A DNA stretch of 64,000 bases, from contig NZ_CP110008.1 of NCBI RefSeq assembly GCF_025947285.1, positions 2,185,001-2,249,000 of the forward strand. The letters are read 5' to 3'. Shown one piece after another: positions 8,662 to 18,575 of the stretch. The DNA comes from Flavobacterium sp. N2820 (GTDB taxonomy: Bacteria; Bacteroidota; Bacteroidia; Flavobacteriales; Flavobacteriaceae). The notes under the pieces are model-generated. The model was not told the origin of the DNA and did not search any database. It saw only the letters and a list, made by a program, of their open reading frames with translations. Within the stretch, counting starts at the first letter, position 1, and each line of letters begins with the position of its first letter. A program made the translations under genes and the position numbers.

Positions 8662-11439
8662 CTATACCTTTTCCTTAAACGGAATTTCAGCATTAAAAAT
8701 TTCTACAATCAACGTTTCTAATTCTGCTTTAAAATCTTCTAAAATTTCGGTTGAAATCGCTAATTCGGTGTCTTTTCCTTTTCCTAATCCGAATGGCAAA
8801 AAACCACTTTTCATATTTTTAAACGAAATAATTCCGGCTGAAACTTCTCGGTTTTGTTTCAATTCATGATTTTCAAACATCAACGCGTAACACAACAACT
8901 GAATAATTTTTTCGTTTTTAATATCGGAAGTCAAATCGGTGAAATCGTTAATTTTTAAACTATTGCCGAGTACTTTTCCCGTTTTATAATCGATGATTCG
9001 GATGGCACCGTTTCGTTCTTCGATTCGGTCAACTTTACCTGCAATTTTTATTGGAAAAGGCAACGATTTTAGTTCAATTTCACAAAATAAACTCGCTTCT
9101 AACAATACTACTTTTATGGCTTGACCTTCTTCGATGTCTTTCTTTTCCAATTGAAGAAAATTGTAAACATTTCGTTTCGCTACTTCAAAAGCTAACAAGT
9201 TTTTCCCTTTGGTAATCTCGCCTTCTTTGTAAATTTCTTTGAAATGTTTTAGAATGACCTCGTCAATTTTTGTTTCCATCGCTTCAATATGATGCAAAGC
9301 CAAAAACTGATTCAAATAGGGCGTATACAATTCTTCCAACGCATTGTGAATGATAGTTCCCAATGTATTTACCGCAATGTTTTCTTCCACTTCATCGGCT
9401 TCATTAATACGTAAAATGCGTTGCATATAAAACTGTAACGGATTACGAATATAATTCGTTAAAGACGATGGCGAAAATCCTTTATCGGTTGCGATTTCGT
9501 GCAAACGCGTTAGAATTTTATCCGTTTTTGGAATAGTTACGGGTTCATATGCCTTTTCGGGTAAAACAGCGTTATAAATCGTGCTTGAAATACTATGCTT
9601 TGGTTGTTTCTCGATTTCTAATTGGGTAATAAAACGACTTTTTTCACCGGCATCGATTCCTTCGTTGTCGGTGTTATAAAGCAACCAAACGTTTTTCGCG
9701 CGTAACAACAGATGATAAAAGTGATAGCAATAAATCGCATCTTTTTCTTTGTACGTAGGTAAGCCTAATTCTTTCTTTACATCATAAGGAATGAATGAAT
9801 TCTGCGATTTTCCAGCTGGAAACTTACCTTCATTTACCGATGTGATAATCACATTTTCAAAATCCAATACGCGGCTTTCTAAAACCCCCATCACCTGAAG
9901 ACCACTCAAAGGTTCGCCTTCGAAAGAAACTTCCGCTAAATCGATGATTTGCTTGTAAATTGCCTGAAGTGATTGCAGACTTTCGATTTGATTATAGGTT
10001 TCATGATAATTGGTTAATTTATTAATGGTTTTAAAAACCGAATACACAAAAGCTTTCGTCACTTTTTCTTCGGCATCGTCATTGCTTAAATAGGATTTTA
10101 TGGTGAGTAATATCGCTTGTAAATTTGCTAAAATATCGGAAATCGAATCCTCCCAACGAGTGAACAACAATTGGAAGAATTTGTTTTCTGAATTTGGATA
10201 TTTTTCTTCGTATAAACTAAACAATTTTTGGTTGGAAAAGAATGTAAAATTGTTATTGTTAATCACTTTTACCACTTCTTCTACTTTGCAATAGGGTTCT
10301 ACCAAAGGATGATTTAAAACATCTAAAACTTCTTTGTAGTAAAATGTGTAGCTTTTTTCATTACGTTGTTTGGCATTAGTATGCAACTTGAACAACTTGC
10401 TAATCAACAATTGCGCAGGATTATTTTTACTTGGATACCCCATCGTAATATTCAACGCATCCACCGATTCTGGCAAACCATATAAAACAGGTAGCAACAG
10501 GTTTTCATCGCCTAGAACAACTGCTGTTTTCTCTAAATTTGGGTTTTCAGATTGAATTTTTTCAATAATGGTTCCCACAATTTTGGCTTGACCAATGCTT
10601 TTAGGCGTCCCAATAATTTCAATGTTTTTAGCTTCGCTGAAATGATTTACAACCCATTCAAAATCTTGATTAACAAATGGTTTCCATTCTTTTTTAAACT
10701 TTCTAATGAACAAGCCCGCATCATGATAGGAATCATTTAGAAAAACTTCATCTATATCCCAATAAATTTTAGCTTTATTCTCGTTTGCTAAATGTTTAAA
10801 TATTTTTTCTTCCGCTTGATTTAAGGCGTTAAACCCTGCAAAATAGATTTGATTGGTAATTGTTGCGGTAAACGAACCTAAATTTTTAACTGCTTCTCTA
10901 TATAACAACCCTTGGTAACCGATTCCTTTTTGTAATAAATGATTATAAAAAGATTCGTAATATAAAGGTAATTTAGCCCAAAACTCTAAATGTGTGTCGA
11001 TTAATTTGGTAGTATTTGACGGTTCTAAATTCCATCGTTTTAAAGCTTCAATATCTTTTAGATACGAAAACACATGATTAGGTGATAATAAATACCTATC
11101 GATCTCATTAAAATCTTGAATAGCTGTTTTTGCCCAAGTGGCAAATTCTTCAAACGTTTGTTGTTTGGCTTTTTCTGTAATTAAAAGATAGACTTCGTAG
11201 AATTCAAATAACAATTCAATAGGATCAATCGTGCGCAAACCTGAAATTTCCTGAATAAAATCTTCAATACTAATTATATTAGGCGCAAAAGAAGTGGTTT
11301 CTAATTGATTTTTCAAGCTTTCTAAAAGAAACACTTTAGCTCTTTTATTGGGTAAAATAATCAAACAATTCGACAATTGAATATCGGATTGTGATAAAAT
11401 GTTTTGGCTTAATTTTTCTAAAAAAGTAGTTGAATTCAT
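8662..11439 (-). CDS. addB: AddB-like PD-(D/E)XK nuclease/inactivated helicase
   Basis: 925 residues. The N terminus CLIILPNKRAKVFLLESL corresponds to the AddB region where a P-loop may be lost, and the middle reads like the SF1-helicase-derived scaffold (LSGLQVMGVLESRVLDFENV). The C terminus carries a RecB-family nuclease domain: GTIIHNALEEL (H698), a KVDRIEERNG acidic residue and IIDYKTGK (D817, K819). With the AddA-like protein at 14236-17409 it should form the enzyme that resects double-strand breaks for RecA loading. The two subunit genes are separated by ompA and kbl, an unusual spacing. Symbol given by functional equivalence. Confidence 0.85.
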   Translation of the reverse strand: MNSTTFLEKLSQNILSQSDIQLSNCLIILPNKRAKVFLLESLKNQLETTSFAPNIISIEDFIQEISGLRTIDPIELLFEFYEVYLLITEKAKQQTFEEFATWAKTAIQDFNEIDRYLLSPNHVFSYLKDIEALKRWNLEPSNTTKLIDTHLEFWAKLPLYYESFYNHLLQKGIGYQGLLYREAVKNLGSFTATITNQIYFAGFNALNQAEEKIFKHLANENKAKIYWDIDEVFLNDSYHDAGLFIRKFKKEWKPFVNQDFEWVVNHFSEAKNIEIIGTPKSIGQAKIVGTIIEKIQSENPNLEKTAVVLGDENLLLPVLYGLPESVDALNITMGYPSKNNPAQLLISKLFKLHTNAKQRNEKSYTFYYKEVLDVLNHPLVEPYCKVEEVVKVINNNNFTFFSNQKLFSLYEEKYPNSENKFFQLLFTRWEDSISDILANLQAILLTIKSYLSNDDAEEKVTKAFVYSVFKTINKLTNYHETYNQIESLQSLQAIYKQIIDLAEVSFEGEPLSGLQVMGVLESRVLDFENVIITSVNEGKFPAGKSQNSFIPYDVKKELGLPTYKEKDAIYCYHFYHLLLRAKNVWLLYNTDNEGIDAGEKSRFITQLEIEKQPKHSISSTIYNAVLPEKAYEPVTIPKTDKILTRLHEIATDKGFSPSSLTNYIRNPLQFYMQRILRINEADEVEENIAVNTLGTIIHNALEELYTPYLNQFLALHHIEAMETKIDEVILKHFKEIYKEGEITKGKNLLAFEVAKRNVYNFLQLEKKDIEEGQAIKVVLLEASLFCEIELKSLPFPIKIAGKVDRIEERNGAIRIIDYKTGKVLGNSLKINDFTDLTSDIKNEKIIQLLCYALMFENHELKQNREVSAGIISFKNMKSGFLPFGLGKGKDTELAISTEILEDFKAELETLIVEIFNAEIPFKEKV

Positions 11440-11455
11440 TTTATAAAAATAAAAA

Positions 11456-11479
11456 AACGCCCCGATAAATCGAGGCGTT
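11456..11479. terminator. Intrinsic terminator of ompA
   Basis: Inverted repeat AACGCCCCGAT / ATCGAGGCGTT; on the minus strand the stem pairs with one G-U and is followed by seven T. It sits 24 bases after the ompA stop and before the addB start. Confidence 0.8.
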
Positions 11480-11502
11480 TCCTAATATATTTTTGAAAGA
11501 AA

Positions 11503-12906
11503 TTATTTTACTAATTTCACTTCAACTCTTCTGTTGTTTGCTTTACCTTTTGAAGTTTTATTAGAGTCAATTGGATATTTTTCTCCAAAACCTGTTGCAG
11601 ATAATCTATCAGCAGAAATACCATTTTCAATTAAGTATGCTTTAACAGCATCAGCTCTTGAAGCAGATAATTTTTGGTTCATTTCTTCAGAACCATCACT
11701 ATCAGTATGTCCTTCAATAGAGAACTTAGCAGATGGATACTCTTTTAAGATAGCAGTAATAGCTTGTAAAACTGGGTAAGTTTGTTTTTGGAAAGTTGAT
11801 TTTCCAGAATTAAACAAAATTGTTTTAGCGTAATCGTTTAATTTTTTGATTGCTTCGTCAGAAACTTCTGGACAACCATTATTAGCTACAGTTCCAGCTA
11901 CAGTTGGACATTTGTCATCTTTATCAGCTACACCGTCTCCGTCTGTATCAGGCCAAGGACAACCAGCGTTTTCTTTAGCTCCTTTAACAGATGGACAATT
12001 GTCATCTTTATCAGCTACACCGTCTCCGTCTGCATCTGGACAACCTTTCATGATTTTAGTTCCTTTAACATCAAAACACTCATCTTCTGAATCGATGATT
12101 CCGTCTCCGTCAGTATCAGGACAACCATTGAATTCAGCTAAACCAGCAACATCTTGACAAGAATCTGCTGAATCTTGGATTCCGTCTTTATCAGTATCAG
12201 GACATCCTTTGAATTCTGGTAAACCAGCAACTTCAGGACAAGCGTCATCTTTGTCATAAATTCCATCATTATCTGTGTCTTTACCTCCAAATTTGAAAGT
12301 TAACCCAGCAAAATGTTGAATGTGAGATGGAACATCAAAATCAGCTACTCTAGTATCATCAAATGAATGTTTGTAAGTAGATTGGAATTGTAATCCAACA
12401 CCTTCTGTTAACCAGAAAGTTAAACCTAAACCTCCATTAACTGTACCAGCAGAAGCATCACCAAAGAAAGTATAACCTCCACCAACGTGAGCAGATGGCT
12501 CTAACCACTTAGATTTTAATAATTCCATGAAGCTATACTTAACTGTAGCATCAACTCCGTAGTAAGATAAATCACCTGGATTAGATACCATGTCAGTAGA
12601 TTGTGTTCCCGGAACTCTAGAAACCCATCTATCAATTTTGTTTACAGATCCTGTTAATCCAAAAGAAAAACCATCTCCAACGTACTTAGATACGCTTAAA
12701 TAAGATACTGAAGGCAAAATATTCCAATTTTCTTTAGCATTTGCTAATTGAATCCACTTTGGACTATCGTTCCCTGCAGCACTAACTTTAGTGTCAACTC
12801 CGTTTACCCCAAAAGACACTGCCCATGGGTTGTTGTTATCTTGTGCTTGCGATGTTAATCCAGCAAACAATAAAGCAACAGCAAATAATTTGTTTAAATG
12901 TTTCAT
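11503..12906 (-). CDS. ompA: OmpA-family outer-membrane protein with TSP type-3 repeats
   Basis: 467 residues. Signal peptide [22 protein letters not shown], then a beta-barrel domain (about 23-205), five thrombospondin type-3 calcium-binding repeats (about 207-347; [73 protein letters not shown]), and a C-terminal OmpA peptidoglycan-binding domain (about 355-467; [48 protein letters not shown]). It links the outer membrane to the cell wall and is probably abundant: its promoter is consensus-like and it has its own terminator. Confidence 0.95.
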   Translation of the reverse strand: MKHLNKLFAVALLFAGLTSQAQDNNNPWAVSFGVNGVDTKVSAAGNDSPKWIQLANAKENWNILPSVSYLSVSKYVGDGFSFGLTGSVNKIDRWVSRVPGTQSTDMVSNPGDLSYYGVDATVKYSFMELLKSKWLEPSAHVGGGYTFFGDASAGTVNGGLGLTFWLTEGVGLQFQSTYKHSFDDTRVADFDVPSHIQHFAGLTFKFGGKDTDNDGIYDKDDACPEVAGLPEFKGCPDTDKDGIQDSADSCQDVAGLAEFNGCPDTDGDGIIDSEDECFDVKGTKIMKGCPDADGDGVADKDDNCPSVKGAKENAGCPWPDTDGDGVADKDDKCPTVAGTVANNGCPEVSDEAIKKLNDYAKTILFNSGKSTFQKQTYPVLQAITAILKEYPSAKFSIEGHTDSDGSEEMNQKLSASRADAVKAYLIENGISADRLSATGFGEKYPIDSNKTSKGKANNRRVEVKLVK

Positions 12907-12942
12907 ACTTATTTATTTAATTACAATGCGTTATAATTGGAA

Positions 12943-12970
12943 CAAAAGTACTATTTTTTTTTAACTACAA
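12943..12970 (-). promoter_or_regulatory. Promoter of ompA
   Basis: Minus strand TTG (12968-12970), 17-base A-rich spacer, TACTTTTG (12943-12950); matches the Bacteroidota TTG/TAnnTTTG consensus. It lies about 36 bases before the ompA start codon. Confidence 0.75.
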
Positions 12971-13007
12971 AAAGTTTTGTTAAAAAAAAACGTTTTTTTG
13001 TCGGATT

Positions 13008-14204
13008 TTACTTGACTATGCCTAATTCTTGTCCTACTTCGGCAAATGCTGCGATTGCTTTATCTAGATGTTCTTGTGTATGTGCCGCTGATAATTGCAC
13101 ACGAATTCGAGCTTTATCTTTAGGAACAACTGGAAAGAAAAATCCTATTACATAAATCCCTTTTGCTAAAAGTTTTTCTGCCATTACTTGCGATAACTTA
13201 GCGTCATACAACATTACTGGAACAATAGCCGAATCTCCATCAATAAAATCAAGTCCTGCTTTTCGTATCCCAGCTTTAAAATAATTTGTATTCCATTCTA
13301 GTTTATCTCTTAGAGTAGTGTCTTTTTCTAATAATTCAAAAACTTTTAATGAAGCTCCTACAATTGAAGGGGCTAACGAGTTAGAAAACAAATATGGACG
13401 CGAACGTTGACGCAAAATTTCAATTACTTCTTTTTTAGCTGTTGTATAACCGCCCATTGCTCCACCAAGTGCTTTTCCTAAAGTTCCTGTTATAATATCT
13501 ACACGGCCCATAACCCCTTTTGCTTCTAATGTCCCTTTTCCTGTTGCTCCAATAAAACCGGCAGCATGACATTCATCAACCATCACTAAAGCATCGTATT
13601 TATCGGCCAAATCACAAATTTTGTCTAATGGAGCCACTAATCCGTCCATTGAAAAAACGCCGTCAGTTACTATAAGTTTGAAACGATGACCCGCTTCGGT
13701 AGCTTTCTTTAATTGATTTTCTAAATCTTCCATATTGTTATTTTCATAACGATAACGTGCTGCTTTACACAAACGAACCCCGTCGATAATGGAAGCATGA
13801 TTTAAACTATCAGAAATAATGCAGTCTTCTTCTCCTAATAAAGGTTCGAAAACGCCACCATTGGCATCAAAAGCGGCTGCGTATAAAATGGTGTCTTCTG
13901 TTCCGTAGAAATTTGCGATTTTTTGTTCTAATTCTTTGTGAATATCTTGTGTCCCACAAATAAAACGTACTGATGACATTCCGAAACCATGAGAATCCAA
14001 AGCATCTTTCGCTGCTTGAACCACTTCTGGATGTGAGGAAAGTCCTAAATAATTATTGGCACAAAAGTTTAAAACTGTTTCACCAGTCGAAATCGTAATT
14101 TCTGCTCCTTGAGGTGAAGTAATAATGCGTTCTTTTTTAAATAATCCGTTTTCTTGAATCGTATTTAATTCGTTTTGTAGGTGTTGTTGGATTTTTCCGT
14201 ACAT
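13008..14204 (-). CDS. kbl: Glycine C-acetyltransferase (2-amino-3-ketobutyrate CoA ligase)
   Basis: 398 residues, the same length as E. coli Kbl. PLP-dependent alpha-oxoamine synthase family: it cleaves 2-amino-3-oxobutyrate with CoA to glycine and acetyl-CoA in threonine breakdown. Motifs: [16 protein letters not shown] near 45, [13 protein letters not shown] near 83, [13 protein letters not shown] near 205 and the Schiff-base lysine K244 in [14 protein letters not shown], at the same number as in E. coli. No threonine dehydrogenase (tdh) is in the window. Located between ompA and the AddA-like gene. Confidence 0.93.
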   Translation of the reverse strand: MYGKIQQHLQNELNTIQENGLFKKERIITSPQGAEITISTGETVLNFCANNYLGLSSHPEVVQAAKDALDSHGFGMSSVRFICGTQDIHKELEQKIANFYGTEDTILYAAAFDANGGVFEPLLGEEDCIISDSLNHASIIDGVRLCKAARYRYENNNMEDLENQLKKATEAGHRFKLIVTDGVFSMDGLVAPLDKICDLADKYDALVMVDECHAAGFIGATGKGTLEAKGVMGRVDIITGTLGKALGGAMGGYTTAKKEVIEILRQRSRPYLFSNSLAPSIVGASLKVFELLEKDTTLRDKLEWNTNYFKAGIRKAGLDFIDGDSAIVPVMLYDAKLSQVMAEKLLAKGIYVIGFFFPVVPKDKARIRVQLSAAHTQEHLDKAIAAFAEVGQELGIVK

Positions 14205-14235
14205 ATTATTGTTGTTTGTTGTTATTAGTTTATGG

Positions 14236-17200
14236 TTACAAAGTTACTATTTCTATACTTTCACCTATGTATATTAATACTTTTTTTGCAACCGTGTACT
14301 TCATTTCTTGCAAAGCCAATTCATATTCTTCTAATTGCGCTTTGTGTTTATTGTGTTTTTCTCCTGTTTTATAATCTAACAAATACGCCATATTATCTTT
14401 AATTACAACTCTATCTGGTTTTATGTTTTTAAATGCTTTTTTAATGATATTTTGCTCATTGAATACTTTGGCATCCGCATCAAAAAACGGAATCAATTCT
14501 TCATGAAGCACAATTTTCGTTATCGTTTCCTTAAAAATTTGATATTGAGAAAACGTAATCAATCCCAATTCGGTTGCTTTTTGAATGGATAAATCCACAT
14601 CTCCTATCGTATGAATAAACGCCATTATTTCATGCAAAATATTTCCAAAATTAATCGCATCTTGTTGCACAGTTCCCCACATTAAAGCTTCGCGTTGTGC
14701 AATTTTGATGTTTTTTGGATTTAATTTATGCTTTACAATACCAATTTGATTGTTTTTACCTTCGTGCGCTTTGTTGGTTGAAATTCGGGATGGATTTCCG
14801 AATTCGTATTCCAATTTTGTATCTTCATATTTGCCTGAATTCTGCAAAAATTCAATAAAATAGTACGATAAATTATTAGTAACCAAATCGCCTTTTTTGG
14901 TCAATAATTTATTTGAAATTACATACAATTGTTCTTCAGCTCTAGTTAATGCTACGTACAAAACGTTTATGGTATCTAAAACTTCTTCTTGATTTTTGGT
15001 TTGAAAAATGGTTTTGGCTTCGTTTCCGTAACTTTCAACTTCTTTTTTGTTATTGATTAACGCTTTTGGTAAATCAATGTTCGAATCTTCAAGCGGAATC
15101 CATAATTTGTCTTTAATTTTTCTCGAAAAATCTTCTTCGGCAAACGGAAAAATGACCACAGGAAATTCCAATCCTTTTGATTTATGAATCGTCATGATAC
15201 GAACTGCATTTGTTCCTTCTGGAGATGGAATGCTTTTTTGGTAGCCAATTTTGTCCCAATACTCCAAGAAATCAGCAATACTCGATTGCACTTTTACATC
15301 TTTTTCTAATACCAAATCCAAGAAATATTGCAAATACGAAGTATTCACTTTATCATTTAAAAACGTCGCTATTAAAATTTCGACAGCTTCATACAAGGAT
15401 TTTTTCTTGCAATTTTTGAACGAAATTTCAATTCCGATGTTTTTCAAAAAGGATTCTAATTCTTCTGCGTTTTTATCTTTTGCAGCTACAATAAAATCAT
15501 GAATTGCTATTTCCGATTGCAAATATTTCGCAATAAAATACAAGAAATAGACTTTTGATTCGTCGTCTTTTGGATTTTTTAAATAACGAAGCAACGCAAT
15601 CAACAACTTCACTTCGGTCGCATTTTGAATCAATAACGTTTCCGAAGATAAAATCGGAACACTGTTTTCGGTTAAGAAATTCGCTAACTTAATTCCAGGT
15701 GCTTTTGTTCGCGTAAGCAACACGATATCTTTATATTCAAATCCGTTTGAGATACATTTTTCAATCGTTCTTAAGGTTTGATTCAAATAAAATTTATCTT
15801 TTATTGTAATCGAATCATTATCCGAATCAAAACCTTCAACTTCGGTTTCATCTTCTGGCACTTCGATAAACGACAAGTTCACATAACCACCTTTTTTAGA
15901 ATTGAATTCTTGATGCGAAAGATTCTCATACAGATTTTTATAATCTTCATTCAGAAATTTAGTAGCTAATTGCTTGAAAAACCCATTGTTAAACTCAATT
16001 ACTTCGCTATAACTGCGGTAATTTGTTCCCAAACGAAGCGTTTCTTTGTCTTTATTAGAAAACGGATTATACTTTTTGTCTTCTTTTGCTAAATCGATAA
16101 ATTGTTCCGCTTTTCCACCACGCCAACGGTAAATGGCTTGTTTTGGATCACCTACCAACATCAACGTCCCTTGTTGACCAAAATCGTCTTGACCTGATAA
16201 AGCGTTATCAATTAACGGAATTAAATTTTGCCATTGCATCACCGAAGTATCCTGAAATTCATCGATAAAATAATGACGGTATTTTTCACCCAAACGCTCG
16301 TAAATAAAAGGCGCTGGCTGGTTTTGAATTTCGTTGTGAATAATTTTATTGAAATCGGAAATCGAAACTAAATTTTGTTCTTCCTGAATTTGTTTGAACT
16401 CCTGATAAATGGTATTTAGTAACGAAAGCGGATTTAAGTTTTGCAGAAAAGCTTCGTACATTGAAATTTTTCCTAGCTTATCATAAATTGATTTTAATTG
16501 CGATACAATTTCATCAATAATCGACTCAATAATAGCAACATCTTTAGCCGATTTTAAAACCTTAATATCATCAGAAGAAAAATATTTTTTTTGTGAGTCT
16601 TTCAACTGATTAGACTCAATGTTATTCAAATGATCATTGAAATACTTTGGAAAAGAACTTAAACTCGCGCCATTTGATTCAATAAAATGCTTGATTTTTT
16701 TTCCATCTTCGCTAGTTTCGACTTTTAATTGCTTAATTTCTTCTTGCAATTTCTTTTTGATTACGCCAAAATCATCCAAACTTTTATCGGACATTTCTTT
16801 GATTTCTTCCGAATTGTTTTCGTTGGTAATCAATTGGGCAACCTTTAATAATTCGGCCGAAATATCCCAATTTTTATCGTCGTCAGTTTTTTCTTTTGAA
16901 AATTCGATTAATAATTTGGTTAGATTTACATCATCACCCGCTTTAGAAATCACCAAATCGATGGCTTCTTGTAAAAGTGAATCCGTTTCTAATGAAACTT
17001 CAAAATTGGGTGGTAAATTCAAATCTTGTGCAAACGTTCTGATAACTTTGTGCGTGAATTTATCAATCGTAGAAATATCAAATGCCGCATAATTGTGAAT
17101 GATATTCTTAATAATTGCTTTTGATTTATCTTTTAAAGTAGCAAGACTTAATTGGGTTTCCGAGGCAACATCTTTTAGCAATTCCATCGCTTTATCAGAA

Positions 17201-17409
17201 GTAGAATCAATGGAAAACTCGTACAAACTCGATACAATTCTGCTTTTCATTTCTTCAACCGCTTTATTGGTAAACGTAATGGCAAGAATTTTTCGATACG
17301 CATCATCATTCGTAGCCAAGAAAAGAATTTTTAGATATTCTTTTGTTAGCGTGTAGGTTTTTCCGGAGCCAGCCGAAGCGTCGTATATGGTAAAAGCAGT
17401 TGTGTTCAA
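14236..17409 (-). CDS. addA: AddA/RecB-like UvrD-family helicase-nuclease
   Basis: 1057 residues. Walker A near residues 11-18 ([11 protein letters not shown]), motif Ia-type [15 protein letters not shown] near 45, Walker [15 protein letters not shown] near 385, motif [16 protein letters not shown] near 420, motif [19 protein letters not shown] near 740 and [14 protein letters not shown] near 822, and a C-terminal PD-(D/E)XK nuclease end [13 protein letters not shown] near 1020. Superfamily 1A helicase that unwinds duplex ends with the AddB-like partner at 8662-11439. The start overlaps nothing upstream; sodA is divergent. Confidence 0.9.
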   Translation of the reverse strand: MNTTAFTIYDASAGSGKTYTLTKEYLKILFLATNDDAYRKILAITFTNKAVEEMKSRIVSSLYEFSIDSTSDKAMELLKDVASETQLSLATLKDKSKAIIKNIIHNYAAFDISTIDKFTHKVIRTFAQDLNLPPNFEVSLETDSLLQEAIDLVISKAGDDVNLTKLLIEFSKEKTDDDKNWDISAELLKVAQLITNENNSEEIKEMSDKSLDDFGVIKKKLQEEIKQLKVETSEDGKKIKHFIESNGASLSSFPKYFNDHLNNIESNQLKDSQKKYFSSDDIKVLKSAKDVAIIESIIDEIVSQLKSIYDKLGKISMYEAFLQNLNPLSLLNTIYQEFKQIQEEQNLVSISDFNKIIHNEIQNQPAPFIYERLGEKYRHYFIDEFQDTSVMQWQNLIPLIDNALSGQDDFGQQGTLMLVGDPKQAIYRWRGGKAEQFIDLAKEDKKYNPFSNKDKETLRLGTNYRSYSEVIEFNNGFFKQLATKFLNEDYKNLYENLSHQEFNSKKGGYVNLSFIEVPEDETEVEGFDSDNDSITIKDKFYLNQTLRTIEKCISNGFEYKDIVLLTRTKAPGIKLANFLTENSVPILSSETLLIQNATEVKLLIALLRYLKNPKDDESKVYFLYFIAKYLQSEIAIHDFIVAAKDKNAEELESFLKNIGIEISFKNCKKKSLYEAVEILIATFLNDKVNTSYLQYFLDLVLEKDVKVQSSIADFLEYWDKIGYQKSIPSPEGTNAVRIMTIHKSKGLEFPVVIFPFAEEDFSRKIKDKLWIPLEDSNIDLPKALINNKKEVESYGNEAKTIFQTKNQEEVLDTINVLYVALTRAEEQLYVISNKLLTKKGDLVTNNLSYYFIEFLQNSGKYEDTKLEYEFGNPSRISTNKAHEGKNNQIGIVKHKLNPKNIKIAQREALMWGTVQQDAINFGNILHEIMAFIHTIGDVDLSIQKATELGLITFSQYQIFKETITKIVLHEELIPFFDADAKVFNEQNIIKKAFKNIKPDRVVIKDNMAYLLDYKTGEKHNKHKAQLEEYELALQEMKYTVAKKVLIYIGESIEIVTL

Positions 17410-17454
17410 ATGTTATATTTATCTTAATAATAGTGCTATAGAAACTATCTATTT

Positions 17455-17483
17455 TTGATTCCGAAGTTTAATTTGTAAATTTG
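17455..17483 (+). promoter_or_regulatory. Promoter of sodA
   Basis: TTG (17455-17457), 18-base spacer, TAAATTTG (17476-17483): consensus Bacteroidota promoter about 33 bases before the sodA ATG. Confidence 0.75.
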
Positions 17484-17516
17484 GTGAAAATATTACTAAT
17501 CTAAAAATAAAATATT

Positions 17517-18125
17517 ATGGCTTTTGAATTACCACAATTACCTTATGCATATGATGCATTAGAACCACATATTGATGCTAGAACAATGGAAATTCACCAT
17601 TCAAAACATCACAATGCTTACACTACAAATTTAAATGCTGCTATTGCAGGAACGGATTTAGAAGGCATGACTATTGAGAACCTTTTAATCAACTTAGATC
17701 CAAACAATGCAGCAGTTAGAAATAATGGTGGAGGTTTTTACAATCACAATTTATTTTGGACTGTTATGTCGCAAAACGGTGGTGGTTTACCAACAGGTGA
17801 ATTAGCAGAAGCAATTGAAAGAGATTTCAAATCGTTTGAAGAATTTAAAGCGCAATTTGCTAAAGCAGCTGCAACTCGTTTTGGTTCTGGCTGGGCTTGG
17901 TTGTGCGTACACAAAGGAGGAAAATTAGAAATTTGCAGTTCGGCTAATCAAGACAATCCATTAATGCCAGGGATTGGTTGTGGAGGAACACCTGTTTTAG
18001 CACTTGACGTTTGGGAACATGCTTATTATTTAAACTATCAAAACCGTCGTCCTGATTATGTTGAAGCTTTTTTTAACGTGATTAACTGGACAGAAGTTGC
18101 AAGAAGATACGCAACAGAAAAATAG
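17517..18125 (+). CDS. sodA: Superoxide dismutase, Mn-type
   Basis: 202 residues; no signal peptide, so cytoplasmic. Metal ligands H27 ([11 protein letters not shown]), H77 ([10 protein letters not shown]), D164 and H168 ([11 protein letters not shown]). The Fe/Mn-discriminating position four residues before H77 is glycine (G73) and the partner glutamine is at 144 (ANQDNPL), the arrangement of Mn-type enzymes; a cambialistic enzyme is possible. Converts superoxide to peroxide and oxygen. Own promoter upstream and own terminator at 18151-18180, so monocistronic. Confidence 0.95.
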   Translation: MAFELPQLPYAYDALEPHIDARTMEIHHSKHHNAYTTNLNAAIAGTDLEGMTIENLLINLDPNNAAVRNNGGGFYNHNLFWTVMSQNGGGLPTGELAEAIERDFKSFEEFKAQFAKAAATRFGSGWAWLCVHKGGKLEICSSANQDNPLMPGIGCGGTPVLALDVWEHAYYLNYQNRRPDYVEAFFNVINWTEVARRYATEK

Positions 18126-18150
18126 AAATCACTATTATAGTATAACTAAA

Positions 18151-18180
18151 AAGCCGAAGAGTATGGCGACTCTTCGGCTT
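18151..18180 (+). terminator. Intrinsic terminator of sodA
   Basis: 12-bp stem AAGCCGAAGAGT / ACTCTTCGGCTT with a 6-base loop, followed by a T-rich tract, 25 bases after the sodA stop. Confidence 0.9.
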
Positions 18181-18213
18181 TTGTTGTATTTTACCAATTT
18201 GTGTTTTGAAAAT

Positions 18214-18285
18214 AAAAAAGGTGAAATTGCTTTCACCCTTTTTGCCCCAAATCTACCATAAAACTTAACCTACTAATTTTCTGGT
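18214..18285 (-). ncRNA. Candidate small RNA, copy B of a tandem pair
   Basis: Read on the minus strand, a TAATTTAG box (18290-18297, like the -7 consensus with one change) precedes an RNA of about 72 bases that would fold into two hairpins: ACCAGAAAA pairing with TTTTATGGT around an inner TTA/TAA, then GGTGAAA-GCAA-TTTCACC followed by six T. The last hairpin is a textbook terminator. The 63 bases 18223-18285 are identical to 18435-18497. No ATG-initiated reading frame of note. Identity as an sRNA is inferred from architecture and duplication. Confidence 0.5.
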
Positions 18286-18422
18286 TTAACTAAATTATGG
18301 TAAGATAGTATGCAAGCATAAAAAAATTGTTAAACAACACAAATAATCGATGAACTACACTTTTTGCAGTATTAAACACCTTAAAAATGAAACTTTTACA
18401 ATGAAATTAACATTTTTAAAAT

Positions 18423-18497
18423 AAAAAAAAGGGAGAAATTGCTTTCACCCTTTTTGCCCCAAATCTACCATAAAACTTAACCTACTAATTTTCTGGT
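18423..18497 (-). ncRNA. Candidate small RNA, copy A of a tandem pair (purF-proximal)
   Basis: Same layout as the copy 212 bases away: TACTTTAG box at 18502-18509, a hairpin TCTACCA / TGGTAGA (7 bp here, with compensating extension compared with the other copy), then GGGTGAAA-GCAA-TTTCTCCC with one mismatch and eight T. It lies directly downstream of the purF-like gene, so it could also act as that gene's terminator or be released from its 3' end. Conservation of the upstream block GTTTAACAATTTTTTTAT at fixed distance in both copies argues for an independent promoter. Confidence 0.5.
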
Positions 18498-18575
18498 AGA
18501 GCTAAAGTATATCGAGATATTATTATTTTATAAAAAAATTGTTAAACGAAATAAAAAGTCGATGAAATGCACTTT

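Noticed and set aside
11846..12157. Open frame opposite ompA plus DNA-level repeats of about 100 bases
   Set aside because: These come from the five TSP3 calcium-binding repeats of OmpA and their antisense shadow; spacing and content follow the protein, so it is neither a CRISPR array nor a gene.
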